From Streptomyces xanthophaeus (GTDB lineage Bacteria > Actinomycetota > Actinomycetes > Streptomycetales > Streptomycetaceae), in assembly GCF_030440515.1 (NCBI RefSeq), contig NZ_CP076543.1, forward strand, positions 3,811,501-3,875,500: 64,000 nucleotides of DNA, given 5' to 3'. Made by a program: the position numbers and the translations under genes. The notes beneath the pieces are model-generated. The model worked only from the letters and a program-made list of their open reading frames with translations, had not been told where the DNA came from and searched no databases. Below are positions 25,940-34,592 of the stretch, piece by piece. Numbering within the stretch: position 1 is the first letter of the stretch; each line of letters begins with the position of its first letter.

Positions 25940-26497
25940 CTACGAGGACGCCGCAGCGACCTGGCAGCCCTTCTGGCCGTTGATCGCCGGGCCGAGGCCA
26001 CCCGCCTTGAGCTGGGCGAGCGCGTCCTGACCGCCCTTCGTCACGTCCTTGAGCCCGCCCGCGACCTCCTTGAGGCCGTCGGCGAACTTCGTCTTGTCCT
26101 GGGCGTCGAGGGCGTCCGTCTTCGCCTTCAGGTCGGCGTAGCCCGTGGAGGTCGTCTCGAAGCCCTTGGCCGCCGCCTCCTGGGTCGCGGCGCCGTTCTT
26201 GACCGGCGGAACGCCCGCCGACCGCAGGGCGTCCGCCATCGCCTTGTACGACTCGGTCATGGTCCCGAACGCCGCCGAGTCGGTCTTCTGGACCTCGTCG
26301 GGCTTGCTGCTTTCCGAGGCCACCCGCTTGATCTCGAGGTTGGCGGCTTCGATCTTCTGAAGCTGGGGCTGCCACTGGTCACAGACCTTCTTGGCCCATG
26401 AGCCGGCCTTCTGGTCGGTCTCGTCCCCGCCGCATCCGGACAGGACGAGCATCAGTGCCGCACCGCCCGACAACGCGGCCGCGATCTTCTTGTTCAC
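25940..26497 (-). CDS. Small secreted lipoprotein, unknown function
   Basis: 185 aa. The N-terminus (V)NKKIAAALSGGAALMLVLSG ends in a lipobox LSGC (Cys 22), giving a lipid-anchored outer-surface protein. The rest is a predicted helical bundle rich in Lys/Ala/Asp (ETTSTGYADLKAKTDALDAQ), with one Cys in KVCDQW and one near the end (GQKGCQVAAASS), which could form a disulfide. GTG 26495-26497 has GAAGGGA upstream. It is conserved in position between the methyltransferase and the H+-pyrophosphatase; I do not recognise a biochemical role. Confidence 0.78.
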   Translation of the reverse strand: MNKKIAAALSGGAALMLVLSGCGGDETDQKAGSWAKKVCDQWQPQLQKIEAANLEIKRVASESSKPDEVQKTDSAAFGTMTESYKAMADALRSAGVPPVKNGAATQEAAAKGFETTSTGYADLKAKTDALDAQDKTKFADGLKEVAGGLKDVTKGGQDALAQLKAGGLGPAINGQKGCQVAAASS

Positions 26498-26661
26498 CGG
26501 ATTGGTCCCTTCGAAGGCTCTCGGCCCGGAAGATACACGCCCGCCCTCGGGAGACGCACAAAGGCGGACAGACGGCGCGTGAGTCCGCGCCGCCCATCCG
26601 CCTTTCGGGCGTACCGGCCGGCCCTGCCCGGCCCTGCCCGTACCGCTGACCGGATCTCGGG

Positions 26662-29064
26662 TCAGGAGACCGTCGCCGGGTCGGCCGACTGGGCCACCCG
26701 CTCGGCGGCTCCGCCTTCGGTCTCGTCACCGACAGCGATGCCGCGGCGCTTGGAGATGTACACCGCGCCGATGATGACCCCGATCGCGAGGACCGCGACG
26801 ACGGCCCGGACGACCGGGCTGCTGTCCTCGCCGTAGCTGAACTGCACGACCGCGGGGGCGATCAGCAGCGCGACCAGGTTCATGACCTTGAGCAGCGGGT
26901 TGATCGCCGGTCCGGCGGTGTCCTTGAACGGGTCGCCGACCGTGTCGCCGATGACGACCGCGGCGTGGGCCTCACTGCCCTTGCCGCCGTGGTGGCCGTC
27001 CTCGACGAGCTTCTTCGCGTTGTCCCACGCGCCACCGGAGTTGGCGAGGAAGACCGCCATCAGGGTGCCCGTGCCGATGGCGCCGGCGAGGAAGGAGCCG
27101 AGCGCGCCCACGCCGAGGGAGAAGCCGACGGCGATGGGGGTGAGCACGGCGAGCAGGCCGGGCGTGGCGAGCTCGCGCAGCGCGTCCTTGGTACAGATGT
27201 CCACGACGCGCCCGTACTCGGGCTTCTCGGTGTAGTCCATGATCCCGGGGTGCTCGCGGAACTGGCGGCGCACCTCGTAGACGACGGCGCCCGCGGAGCG
27301 GGAGACGGCGTTGATGGCGAGGCCGGAGAACAGGAACACGACGGCCGCGCCCAGGATCAGCCCGACGAGGTTGTTGGGCTGTGCGATGTCCAGGCTGAGG
27401 TTCATCTCCCCGGCCTTGGCACCGACTTCCCTGACCGCGGTGGCGATCGCGTCGTTGTACGAGCCGAACAGCGCCGCGGCGGCGAGCACCGCCGTGGCGA
27501 TGGCGATGCCCTTGGTGATGGCCTTCGTGGTGTTGCCCACGGCGTCCAGGTCGGTCAGGACCTGCGCACCGGCGCCCTCGACGTCGCCGGACATCTCGGC
27601 GATGCCCTGGGCGTTGTCGGAGACGGGCCCGAAGGTGTCCATGGCGACGATGACGCCGACGGTGGTGAGCAGGCCGGTGCCGGCCAGGGCCACCGCGAAG
27701 AGCGCGAGCAGGATCGACGTACCGCCGAGCAGGAACGCGCCGTAGACGCCGAGGCCGATGAGCAGGGCCGTGTAGACGGCGGATTCCAGGCCCACCGAGA
27801 TTCCGGCGAGGACGACGGTGGCGGCTCCCGTCAGGGAGGACTTCCCGATGTCCCGGACGGGGCGCCGGTTGGTCTCGGTGAAGTAGCCGGTCAGCTGCTG
27901 GATCAGGGCCGCGAGCACGATGCCGATGGCGACGGCGACGACGGCCAGGATCCGCGGGTCACCGGTGTGGTTGGTGATCGCCGGGTTCTCGACGCCGACG
28001 AGCTCCTTGTAGGTGGCCGGCAGGTAGGCGTAGACCGCGATCGCGACCAGTGCCAGGGAGATCACCGCGGAGATGAAGAACCCGCGGTTGATGGCGGTCA
28101 TGCCGCTGCGGTCGCTGCGGCGCGGGGAGACCGCGAAGATGCCGATCATCGCGGTGATGACGCCGATCGCGGGCACGATCAGCGGGAAGGCGAGGCCCAG
28201 GTCGCCGAAGGCGGCCTTGCCGAGGATGAGCGCGGCCACCAGGGTGACGGCGTAGGACTCGAAGAGGTCGGCCGCCATTCCGGCGCAGTCTCCGACGTTG
28301 TCGCCCACGTTGTCGGCGATGGTCGCGGCATTGCGCGGGTCGTCCTCCGGAATGCCCTGCTCGACCTTGCCGACCAGGTCGGCGCCGACGTCGGCGGCCT
28401 TGGTGAAGATTCCGCCGCCCACGCGCATGAACATCGCGATCAGGGCGGCGCCGAGACCGAAGCCCTCCAGGACCTTGGGGGCGTCGGCGGCGTAGACCAG
28501 GACGACGCAGGAGGCGCCGAAGAGGCCGAGGCCGACGGTGAACATGCCGACGACGCCGCCCGTCCGGAAGGCGATCTTCATCGCCTTGTGGGAGACCTCG
28601 GTCAGGTCCTTGGCGGGCTCCCCCTCGGCCGGGGTCGCCTCGCGTGCGGCAGCGGCGACACGGACGTTGGCCCGGACCGCCAGGCGCATGCCGATGTAGC
28701 CGGTGGCGGCCGAGAAGATGGCGCCCACGAGGAAGAAGGCTGAGCGCCCGCCCCGCTGCGTCCAGTCGTCGGCGGGGAGCAGGAAGAGCAGGAAGAAGAC
28801 CACGACGGCGAAGATGCCGAGGGTGCGCAGCTGCCGGCCGAGATAGGCGTTGGCGCCTTCCTGGACGGCTGCGGCGATCTTCTTCATGCTGTCGGTTCCC
28901 TCGTCGGCGGCGAGGACCTGGCGGACCAGGATCTGCGCGACGACGAGTGCGGCGAGTGCCACGGCCGCAATGACGATCACGATGAGCCGATTGTCATCGG
29001 TGAGTACTGCGGCTGCCAGATCTGTGGTGCGATCCGGCGCGATAGGGGTGAAGAGCCCCGTCAT
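26662..29064 (-). CDS. hppA: Membrane-bound proton-translocating inorganic pyrophosphatase
   Basis: 800 aa with about 16 membrane segments. The pyrophosphate/Mg site motifs are present: GGGIFTKAADVGADLVGKVE, ATIADNVGDNVGDCAGMAAD and the late IGDTVGDPFKDTAGP. The residue deciding K+ dependence is Lys in AVGNTTKAITKG, so it belongs to the K+-independent class that pumps H+. It couples PPi hydrolysis to proton export or import across the cytoplasmic membrane. ATG 29064 has AAGGAGG 5 nt upstream, an unusually strong site. It is transcribed alone, with a terminator for the preceding anti-sigma gene between them. Confidence 0.97.
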   Translation of the reverse strand: MTGLFTPIAPDRTTDLAAAVLTDDNRLIVIVIAAVALAALVVAQILVRQVLAADEGTDSMKKIAAAVQEGANAYLGRQLRTLGIFAVVVFFLLFLLPADDWTQRGGRSAFFLVGAIFSAATGYIGMRLAVRANVRVAAAAREATPAEGEPAKDLTEVSHKAMKIAFRTGGVVGMFTVGLGLFGASCVVLVYAADAPKVLEGFGLGAALIAMFMRVGGGIFTKAADVGADLVGKVEQGIPEDDPRNAATIADNVGDNVGDCAGMAADLFESYAVTLVAALILGKAAFGDLGLAFPLIVPAIGVITAMIGIFAVSPRRSDRSGMTAINRGFFISAVISLALVAIAVYAYLPATYKELVGVENPAITNHTGDPRILAVVAVAIGIVLAALIQQLTGYFTETNRRPVRDIGKSSLTGAATVVLAGISVGLESAVYTALLIGLGVYGAFLLGGTSILLALFAVALAGTGLLTTVGVIVAMDTFGPVSDNAQGIAEMSGDVEGAGAQVLTDLDAVGNTTKAITKGIAIATAVLAAAALFGSYNDAIATAVREVGAKAGEMNLSLDIAQPNNLVGLILGAAVVFLFSGLAINAVSRSAGAVVYEVRRQFREHPGIMDYTEKPEYGRVVDICTKDALRELATPGLLAVLTPIAVGFSLGVGALGSFLAGAIGTGTLMAVFLANSGGAWDNAKKLVEDGHHGGKGSEAHAAVVIGDTVGDPFKDTAGPAINPLLKVMNLVALLIAPAVVQFSYGEDSSPVVRAVVAVLAIGVIIGAVYISKRRGIAVGDETEGGAAERVAQSADPATVS

Positions 29065-29255
29065 TCGTCCTCCTTGACGTGATGAGCTCAAGATGTGGAC
29101 GGATTGTAGGGAGCGCGCCCCGATCAAAACAGTGCACAGGAAACGTAATTGGCGTGCTCTCGCTCCTCAGCAATAGATCGCGTCACTCCATTACCCTCGA
29201 AAGTGGTAATGGGGCAAAGGCATTGACGCGTCGTCATTGATCTAGGGAAATGAAA

Positions 29256-29278
29256 AAGGCCCTGCTCAGCAGGGCCTT
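29256..29278 (-). terminator. Intrinsic terminator after the anti-sigma factor gene
   Basis: AAGGCCCTGCT and AGCAGGGCCTT pair perfectly around a single central base (practical loop 3 nt). On the minus strand the hairpin is followed by TTTTTCATTT, a real U-tract, rare in this GC-rich sequence. It ends the bldG/anti-sigma transcript before the pyrophosphatase promoter. Confidence 0.85.
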
Positions 29279-29331
29279 GATAAAGATCGGAAGATACGAA
29301 GGATTGCGCGCGGCGCGGATCGCGGTGGACC

Positions 29332-29772
29332 TCAGGGAAGCTCGGAAACCCCGGAGAGGGGCCAGCTCATCCGGATGGTCCCGCCCGATTCATCGCTGCT
29401 CACCTCGACGTCGTCGACGAGCCCGCTGATCACCGCGAGACCCATCTCGTCCTCGGTCTCACCCTCGGACTCCAGGACGGCGGTGATGCCGGACACCGCG
29501 TCGGAGGCACTGCCGGACGGCCCGGGGACCTCGTCGCCGACCTCGATGGAGAACACCTTGTCCTCCTCGGTCAGGACCACCCGGACGGGCGCGGTCAGTC
29601 CGTTGCTCCGATGGAGTCCGACGGCACGCGAACAGGCCTCGCCCACGGCGAGGCGGACCTCGTCGAGGACGGCTTCCTCCACACCGACCCGGCGCGCCAC
29701 GGCGGCCGCGACCAGGCGGGCCGTACGGACGTGTTCGGGCTGGGCGCTGAAGCGCAGTTCAACGGTGGCCAT
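29332..29772 (-). CDS. Anti-sigma factor of the RsbW family, BldG partner
   Basis: 146 aa GHKL ATPase fold (MATVELRFSAQPEHVRTARL; N-box-like LDEVRLAVGEACSRAVG; G-box EDEMGLAVISGLVDDVEV). Proteins of this type bind and inhibit sigma factors and phosphorylate their anti-anti-sigma partner on serine. It lies 122 nt downstream of bldG on the same strand; in S. coelicolor the corresponding ORF3 is co-transcribed with bldG and interacts with it. ATG 29772 follows GAGGGGG at 7 nt. The controlled sigma factor is not encoded nearby. Confidence 0.92.
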   Translation of the reverse strand: MATVELRFSAQPEHVRTARLVAAAVARRVGVEEAVLDEVRLAVGEACSRAVGLHRSNGLTAPVRVVLTEEDKVFSIEVGDEVPGPSGSASDAVSGITAVLESEGETEDEMGLAVISGLVDDVEVSSDESGGTIRMSWPLSGVSELP

Positions 29773-29894
29773 GCGCATCCCCCTCGGACTACGGGCGTGC
29801 CTTGACAGGGGCCCGGGCCAACCATGGCCCGGTACCCCCGCTCTCCTTGCCGGCTCCCTGCCGCCCGGAGGCTGCAGGGGGCCGCGCGGAGCCG

Positions 29895-30236
29895 TCAGTC
29901 GGTCGCGTTGACGGCGTCTTCCACCGTGGTGTGGATCGGAAACACCTTGGTCAGACCGGTGATGCGGAAGATCTTCAGGATGCGCTCCTGGTTGCACACC
30001 AGACGGAGCGAGCCCTCGTGCGCACGGACGCGCTTGAGGCCTCCCACGAGCACACCGAGGCCGGTGGAGTCGAGGAAGTCCACCCGCTCCATGTCGACAA
30101 CCAGGTGGTAGCTGCCGTCGTTCACCAACTCGACCAACTGCTCGCGCAGCTTGGGCGCGGTATACACATCAATCTCGCCACCGACCTCCACGACCGTACG
30201 GTCGCCGACAGTGCGAGTCGACAGGGACAGGTCCAC
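29895..30236 (-). CDS. bldG: Anti-anti-sigma factor BldG
   Basis: 113 aa STAS-domain protein: (V)[39 protein letters not shown] with the phosphorylatable Ser in DFLDST, and [20 protein letters not shown]. It matches Streptomyces BldG, needed for aerial growth and antibiotic production. Unphosphorylated BldG frees sigma factors by binding anti-sigma factors. GTG 30236 has GGAGG 5 nt upstream. It is divergent from the helicase gene, with only 70 nt between start codons, and co-transcribed with the anti-sigma gene. Confidence 0.97.
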   Translation of the reverse strand: MDLSLSTRTVGDRTVVEVGGEIDVYTAPKLREQLVELVNDGSYHLVVDMERVDFLDSTGLGVLVGGLKRVRAHEGSLRLVCNQERILKIFRITGLTKVFPIHTTVEDAVNATD

Positions 30237-30306
30237 GGATCCTCCAGCACCTTGCTATCGAGCGACGCCCCCTCACCCGAAGGTAGGCGAGGGATTGGCT
30301 GCCGCG

Positions 30307-32808
30307 ATGGCATTCAATCACTTACCGGCAGGCGCGCACGACGCCTTCGGACCATTGTCCCGCACGCCGGTGACACACTCGGTTCCGATGGCCAACACAT
30401 CTGGTCCCGGACGGCCCACGGCACCCGCGGACCCACGACCCACCCCCGACGCGGTCCTGGACCGCCTGTCACGGGGGCCTTCCCGTGCTGCGCGCATCAC
30501 CCATACGGAGCACTTGCCCCCTCGGGCGGGTCGTCATGCAGTCTGGCCGGACCGCATCCGAACAGACGTCGTAGCCGCGATCGGATCGGCCGGAATCGAC
30601 CATCCGTGGGAACACCAGGCCGCGGCGGCCGAGCTCGCCCTCGACGGAACGTCCGTGGTCGTGGCCACCGGAACCGCCTCGGGAAAGTCCCTCGCCTACC
30701 TCGCGCCCGTGCTCTCCGCCCTCGCGGACGGCGCCGAGGCCCCGAACGGCCGGGGCGCGACCGCCCTGTACCTGGCACCCACCAAGGCCCTGGCGGCCGA
30801 CCAGCGGCGCGCCGTGCGGGAACTGGCCGCCCCGCTGGGCAACGCCGTGCGCCCCGCGGTCTACGACGGGGACACGCCCGTCGAGGAACGCGAGTGGGTG
30901 CGGCAGTACGCGAACTACGTCCTGACCAACCCCGACATGCTGCACCGCGGGATCCTCCCGGCCCACCCGCGCTGGTCCTCCTTCCTGCGGGCCCTGCGCT
31001 ACGTCGTGATCGACGAGTGCCACACCTACCGCGGGGTCTTCGGATCCCATGTGGCACAGGTGCTGCGCCGGCTGCGGCGGCTGTGCGCCCGCTACGGCGC
31101 ACAGCCCGTCTTCCTGCTGGCCTCAGCCACCGCGAGCGACCCGGCGGCGGCCGCGTCCCGGCTGACCGGCGTACGGGTGATCGAGATCACCGACGACGCC
31201 TCACCGCGGGGCGAGGTGGTCTTCGCCCTCTGGGAGCCGCCGCTGCTCACCGAGCTGCGCGGCGAGAAGGGCGCGCCCGTACGCCGTACGGCCACCGCCG
31301 AGACGGCCGACCTGCTGACCGACCTGGTGGTCCAGGGGGTCCGTACGGTCGCCTTCGTGCGCTCCCGGCGCGGCGCCGAGCTGATCTCCGTGATCGCCCA
31401 GGAACGGCTCGCGTCGGTCGACCGGTCGCTGGCCCGCCGGGTCGCCGCCTACCGGGGCGGCTACCTCCCCGAGGAGCGCCGGGCCCTGGAGCGGGCCCTG
31501 CACTCCGGCGAGCTGCTCGGACTGGCCGCCACGACGGCCCTGGAGCTGGGTGTGGACGTCTCCGGCCTGGACGCCGTCCTGATTACCGGCTACCCCGGCA
31601 CGCGGGCCTCCCTGTGGCAGCAGGCGGGCCGCGCGGGGCGCTCGGGCCAGGGCGCCCTGGCCGTGCTGATCGCCCGGGACGACCCGCTGGACACCTACCT
31701 CGTCCACCACCCGGAGGCGCTGTTCCAGCGGCCGGTGGAGGCCACCGTCCTGGACCCCGACAACCCGTACGTCCTCGCCCCCCACCTGTGCGCGGCGGCG
31801 GCGGAGCTGCCGCTGACCGACGCGGACCTGGAACTCTTCGGCCCGGCGACCGAGGACCTCCTTCCTCAGCTCGAAGCGGCGAAGCTGCTGCGCCGTCGGG
31901 CGACCGCCTGGCACTGGACCCGCCGGGAGCGGGCCTCGGACCTGACCGACATCCGGGGCGGCGGCGGCCGCCCGGTGCAGATCGTCGAGGCCTCGACCGG
32001 CCGGCTGCTGGGTACGGTCGACGAGTCGGCGGCCCACACCGCCGTCCACGAGGGGGCCGTCCACCTCCACCAGGGCCGCACGTATCTCGTGAAGCACCTG
32101 GACCTGGAGGATTCGGTGGCCCTCGTGGAGCAGGCGGACCCGCCCTTCTCCACCACGGCCCGCGACACCACCTCCATCTCCGTCCTGGAGACCGAGACCG
32201 AGATCCCGTGGGGCTCGGCCCGGCTCTGCTTCGGCTCCGTCGAGGTCACCAACCAGGTCGTCTCCTATCTGCGCCGCAAGCTGATCACCGGCGAGGTGCT
32301 GGGCGAGGCCAAGCTCGACCTGCCGCCCCGCACCCTGCGCACCCGGGCCGTGTGGTGGACGGTGACCGAGGACCAGCTCGACGAGGCCCGGATCAACCCG
32401 GAGATCCTGGGCGGCGCCCTGCACGCCGCCGAGCACGCCTCCATCGGCATGCTTCCGCTGTTCGCCACCTGCGACCGCTGGGACATCGGCGGCGTCTCCG
32501 TGCCGCTGCATCCCGACACCCTCCTCCCCACGGTCTTCGTCTACGACGGCCATCCCGGCGGCGCCGGCTTCGCGGAGCGCGCCTTCGGCACGGCGCGCGC
32601 CTGGCTGACGGCGACCCGCGACGCGATCGCGGCCTGCGAGTGCGAGGCCGGCTGCCCTTCCTGCATCCAGTCCCCCAAGTGCGGCAACGGCAACGAGCCC
32701 CTGCACAAGCGCGGCGCCATCCGCCTCCTCACCCGCCTCCTCTCCGAATCCCCGGCCGCCCCGGCCACACCACCTGCCACACCACCCGCCGCACCCTCCG
32801 AGGCCTGA
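30307..32808 (+). CDS. DEAD/DEAH-box helicase with DUF1998 zinc-binding C-terminus (MrfA/SftH-like)
   Basis: 833 aa superfamily 2 helicase. It has ATGTASGKSLAYLAP (Walker A), VVIDECHTYRGVFG (DECH box), LLASATASDP (motif III), and ALELGVDVSGLDAVLITGYP with QQAGRAGRSGQG (motif VI). The C-terminal DUF1998-type domain has a Cys4 cluster CECEAGCPSCIQSPKCGNGN. Related proteins act as 3'-5' DNA helicases in repair. ATG 30307 gives a sixth codon TTA (30322-30324), which would make translation depend on the bldA tRNA. The alternative ATG 30388 would avoid it. It is divergent from bldG. Confidence 0.9.
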   Translation: MAFNHLPAGAHDAFGPLSRTPVTHSVPMANTSGPGRPTAPADPRPTPDAVLDRLSRGPSRAARITHTEHLPPRAGRHAVWPDRIRTDVVAAIGSAGIDHPWEHQAAAAELALDGTSVVVATGTASGKSLAYLAPVLSALADGAEAPNGRGATALYLAPTKALAADQRRAVRELAAPLGNAVRPAVYDGDTPVEEREWVRQYANYVLTNPDMLHRGILPAHPRWSSFLRALRYVVIDECHTYRGVFGSHVAQVLRRLRRLCARYGAQPVFLLASATASDPAAAASRLTGVRVIEITDDASPRGEVVFALWEPPLLTELRGEKGAPVRRTATAETADLLTDLVVQGVRTVAFVRSRRGAELISVIAQERLASVDRSLARRVAAYRGGYLPEERRALERALHSGELLGLAATTALELGVDVSGLDAVLITGYPGTRASLWQQAGRAGRSGQGALAVLIARDDPLDTYLVHHPEALFQRPVEATVLDPDNPYVLAPHLCAAAAELPLTDADLELFGPATEDLLPQLEAAKLLRRRATAWHWTRRERASDLTDIRGGGGRPVQIVEASTGRLLGTVDESAAHTAVHEGAVHLHQGRTYLVKHLDLEDSVALVEQADPPFSTTARDTTSISVLETETEIPWGSARLCFGSVEVTNQVVSYLRRKLITGEVLGEAKLDLPPRTLRTRAVWWTVTEDQLDEARINPEILGGALHAAEHASIGMLPLFATCDRWDIGGVSVPLHPDTLLPTVFVYDGHPGGAGFAERAFGTARAWLTATRDAIAACECEAGCPSCIQSPKCGNGNEPLHKRGAIRLLTRLLSESPAAPATPPATPPAAPSEA

Positions 32809-32860
32809 CGGGCCCCGACGCGGTCTGACAGGACCCGGCACGGCCCCGGGCCCCCGGGCG

Positions 32861-33199
32861 TCAGCCCCAGGGCCCGGGCGGGCCTGCCCGGGCCTGGATC
32901 GTCGCCGTGAACGGGCCCGCCACGACCCGGGCGGTGACCTCGGCGACCTCGCCCCCGAGCAGGCACCCGCCGAGCGCCGCGCCCTGCGCCCGGGCCACCC
33001 GCAGGGCCGCCGCGCACGCCGTCTCCGGCCCGTGGGCCCAGGTGGCCGCCGCCGCGAGCGCCGCCAGGTCGGCGCCCGCCGCCGCCCGGTGGCGGGCCAC
33101 GACGGCCTGGCCGAGCAGCAGCACCCCGCCGAACACCGCACCCAGCACCATCGCCACCAGCGCCGCCCAGACCGTGGCCGAACCCCGGTCCCGGCTCAC
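32861..33199 (-). CDS. TadE-like secreted/membrane pilus-associated protein (Rv3654c type)
   Basis: 112 aa. (V)SRDRGSATVWAALVAMVL then GAVFGGVLLLGQAVVARHRA: a single N-terminal hydrophobic helix preceded by basic residues and a small-residue pattern, as in TadE/pseudopilin-like proteins. The rest is Ala-rich, with two Cys that could pair (TACAAAL, LGGCLLGG). GTG 33197-33199 overlaps the stop of the preceding TadE gene (GTGA), so it is the last gene of the Tad operon. It corresponds by position to mycobacterial Rv3654c. It may be a minor pilin or an exported effector; its function here is unproven. Confidence 0.82.
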   Translation of the reverse strand: MSRDRGSATVWAALVAMVLGAVFGGVLLLGQAVVARHRAAAGADLAALAAAATWAHGPETACAAALRVARAQGAALGGCLLGGEVAEVTARVVAGPFTATIQARAGPPGPWG

Positions 33200-33582
33200 G
33201 GCGGCGGCCCCACGCTGTCCTCCGCCAGGGCCACCGCCTGCGCCCCGAGCCGCACCGGGAGCCCTCCCGGCCCGGGCGCCTTCGCCGCCACCCGGACCCG
33301 CCAGAGGTCGCCCTCCCGCTCCAGCTCCACCCGGGCCCCCGGTGGGGCGGCCGCCCGGGCCGCCGCCTCGGCCACCTCCACCGGCTCCGACCTGGCCGCC
33401 GCCCGGGCTCCGGCCCGGGCCGCGTCCACACACCGGATCTGCGCGGCCGCCGCCATCAGGGACCACACCAGCAGCGCCGCGAACAGCACCAGCGCCGGAA
33501 TCACCAGGGCGGCCTCCGCCGTCACATATCCCCGGTCCGACTTTCCCCGGGCCCTGCGTGCCCCACCCTCAGAACGGCACAT
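33196..33582 (-). CDS. TadE-family minor pilin
   Basis: 128 aa. After a basic N-terminus comes DRGYVTAEAALVIPALVLFA then ALLVWSLMAAAAQIRCVDAA, the typical TadE segment: a Gly before the helix, Glu in TAEAAL, and the downstream conserved RAGARAAAR. TadE proteins are pseudopilins processed by a Tad prepilin peptidase. ATG 33582 has GGAAAG about 8 nt upstream and overlaps the end of the Flp pilin gene by 14 nt; its stop overlaps the next gene by GTGA. The C-terminal half is a short beta-rich region (ARVELEREGDLWRVRVAAKA). Confidence 0.87.
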   Translation of the reverse strand: MCRSEGGARRARGKSDRGYVTAEAALVIPALVLFAALLVWSLMAAAAQIRCVDAARAGARAAARSEPVEVAEAAARAAAPPGARVELEREGDLWRVRVAAKAPGPGGLPVRLGAQAVALAEDSVGPPP

Positions 33583-33766
33583 CGAGCGCCTTTCCGATGG
33601 TCGACTGAAGGGCCGTGGAGACGACTTCACTCGTCACCACCTTGTAGAGGACGGCCGCGAATGCGCAGGCCGCGATCGTGCCCATCGCGTATTCCGACGT
33701 GGACATCCCCTGGTCGCCCCCGCGCGCCCGCACCACCGTCCGCACACGAAACCAGATGATCCTCAT
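33569..33766 (-). CDS. Flp-type major pilin (DUF4244)
   Basis: 65 aa. It has a basic leader (MRIIWFRVRTVVRARGGDQG), then MSTSEYAMGTIAACAFAAVL, then YKVVTSEVVSTALQSTIGKA. The pattern Gly | x4 Glu-Tyr followed by a hydrophobic helix is the Flp prepilin signature, with cleavage expected after Gly20. The ATG at 33764-33766 has AGGAGG 6 nt upstream, by far the strongest ribosome site of the operon, consistent with an abundant structural subunit. A gap of 49 nt separates it from TadC. Confidence 0.88.
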   Translation of the reverse strand: MRIIWFRVRTVVRARGGDQGMSTSEYAMGTIAACAFAAVLYKVVTSEVVSTALQSTIGKALDVPF

Positions 33767-33815
33767 GACAACCTCCTGTGTATTTCCGCTGTTGATGTGT
33801 GTGGTCAATGCGACT

Positions 33816-34592
33816 TCAGGTGTTCGAGAGAAGTCCCGAGGCCATACCGATCACCACCGGCGCGACCCCGATCGCGAGAAAAGCGGGGAGAAAACACAAC
33901 CCCACCGGTGCGGTGACGAGGACCGCCGCCCGCTGCGCCCGTGCTCCCGCCGTGCGGGCCCGGTCCTCCCGCAGCCCGGACGCGAGCCGGGAGACCGGCT
34001 CCGCCGCGGGCGCCCCCGTCCTCGCGGCCCGTTCCAGGCAGTCCGCGAGCGGCCGGGCGCCCGGTATCTCCGCCAACCTCCCCCACCCGGCGCCTGGTTC
34101 GCCGCCGAGCCGCAGCTCCGCACCGGCCCTCGCCAGCCGGTCGCCCACCGGGCCGCCCAGCGACTCGCCCACCACCTCGGCGGCCTCCACGGGGCCCGCC
34201 CCGGCCGCCAGGCAGGCGGCCAACAGATCTGCGGCGAACGGCAACTGACGCTCCGCCTCCCGCGGATCCACTCCGGCCGGCGGCCGCGCCCTGGCCCGCC
34301 ACCGCCGCACACCGAACGCGGCCAGGCCACCGACCGCCACACCCGTCACCCCGCCGACGAGCACCCAGCCCGCCAGCAGCGCCCCGGCCGGCCCGGCCCA
34401 CACGGCCACCGCACCCCTCAGCGCGGAGCCGAACACCGGGGCACGGAGCCCCGGTCCGGCTCCCAGCAGGGCCACGGTCCGGCGTCCGGCCGCCCGCTTA
34501 CGGACCCGCGCCGCCACCGCCGACACCAGCCACAGCGCCACCACGGCCAGGCAGACGGCGATCCCCAGCCTATGGACGACGAAGCCGCCCAT
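33816..34592 (-). CDS. tadC: Tad pilus inner-membrane platform protein TadC
   Basis: 258 aa type II secretion F-domain protein. An N-terminal membrane helix (HRLGIAVCLAVVALWLVSAV) is followed by two central helices (about residues 65-100) and a cytoplasmic F domain (FAADLLAACLAAGAGPVEAA). C-terminal membrane helices end in LPAFLAIGVAPVVIGMA. With TadB it forms the membrane platform turned by the TadA ATPase. The ATG at 34590-34592 overlaps the TadB stop by 1 nt (TGATG). Confidence 0.87.
   Translation of the reverse strand: MGGFVVHRLGIAVCLAVVALWLVSAVAARVRKRAAGRRTVALLGAGPGLRAPVFGSALRGAVAVWAGPAGALLAGWVLVGGVTGVAVGGLAAFGVRRWRARARPPAGVDPREAERQLPFAADLLAACLAAGAGPVEAAEVVGESLGGPVGDRLARAGAELRLGGEPGAGWGRLAEIPGARPLADCLERAARTGAPAAEPVSRLASGLREDRARTAGARAQRAAVLVTAPVGLCFLPAFLAIGVAPVVIGMASGLLSNT

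Noticed and set aside
26965..28743. 592-codon open frame antisense to the pyrophosphatase gene
   Set aside because: Shadow of hppA codon bias; the translation is Gly/Asp/Arg-rich with no family motif.
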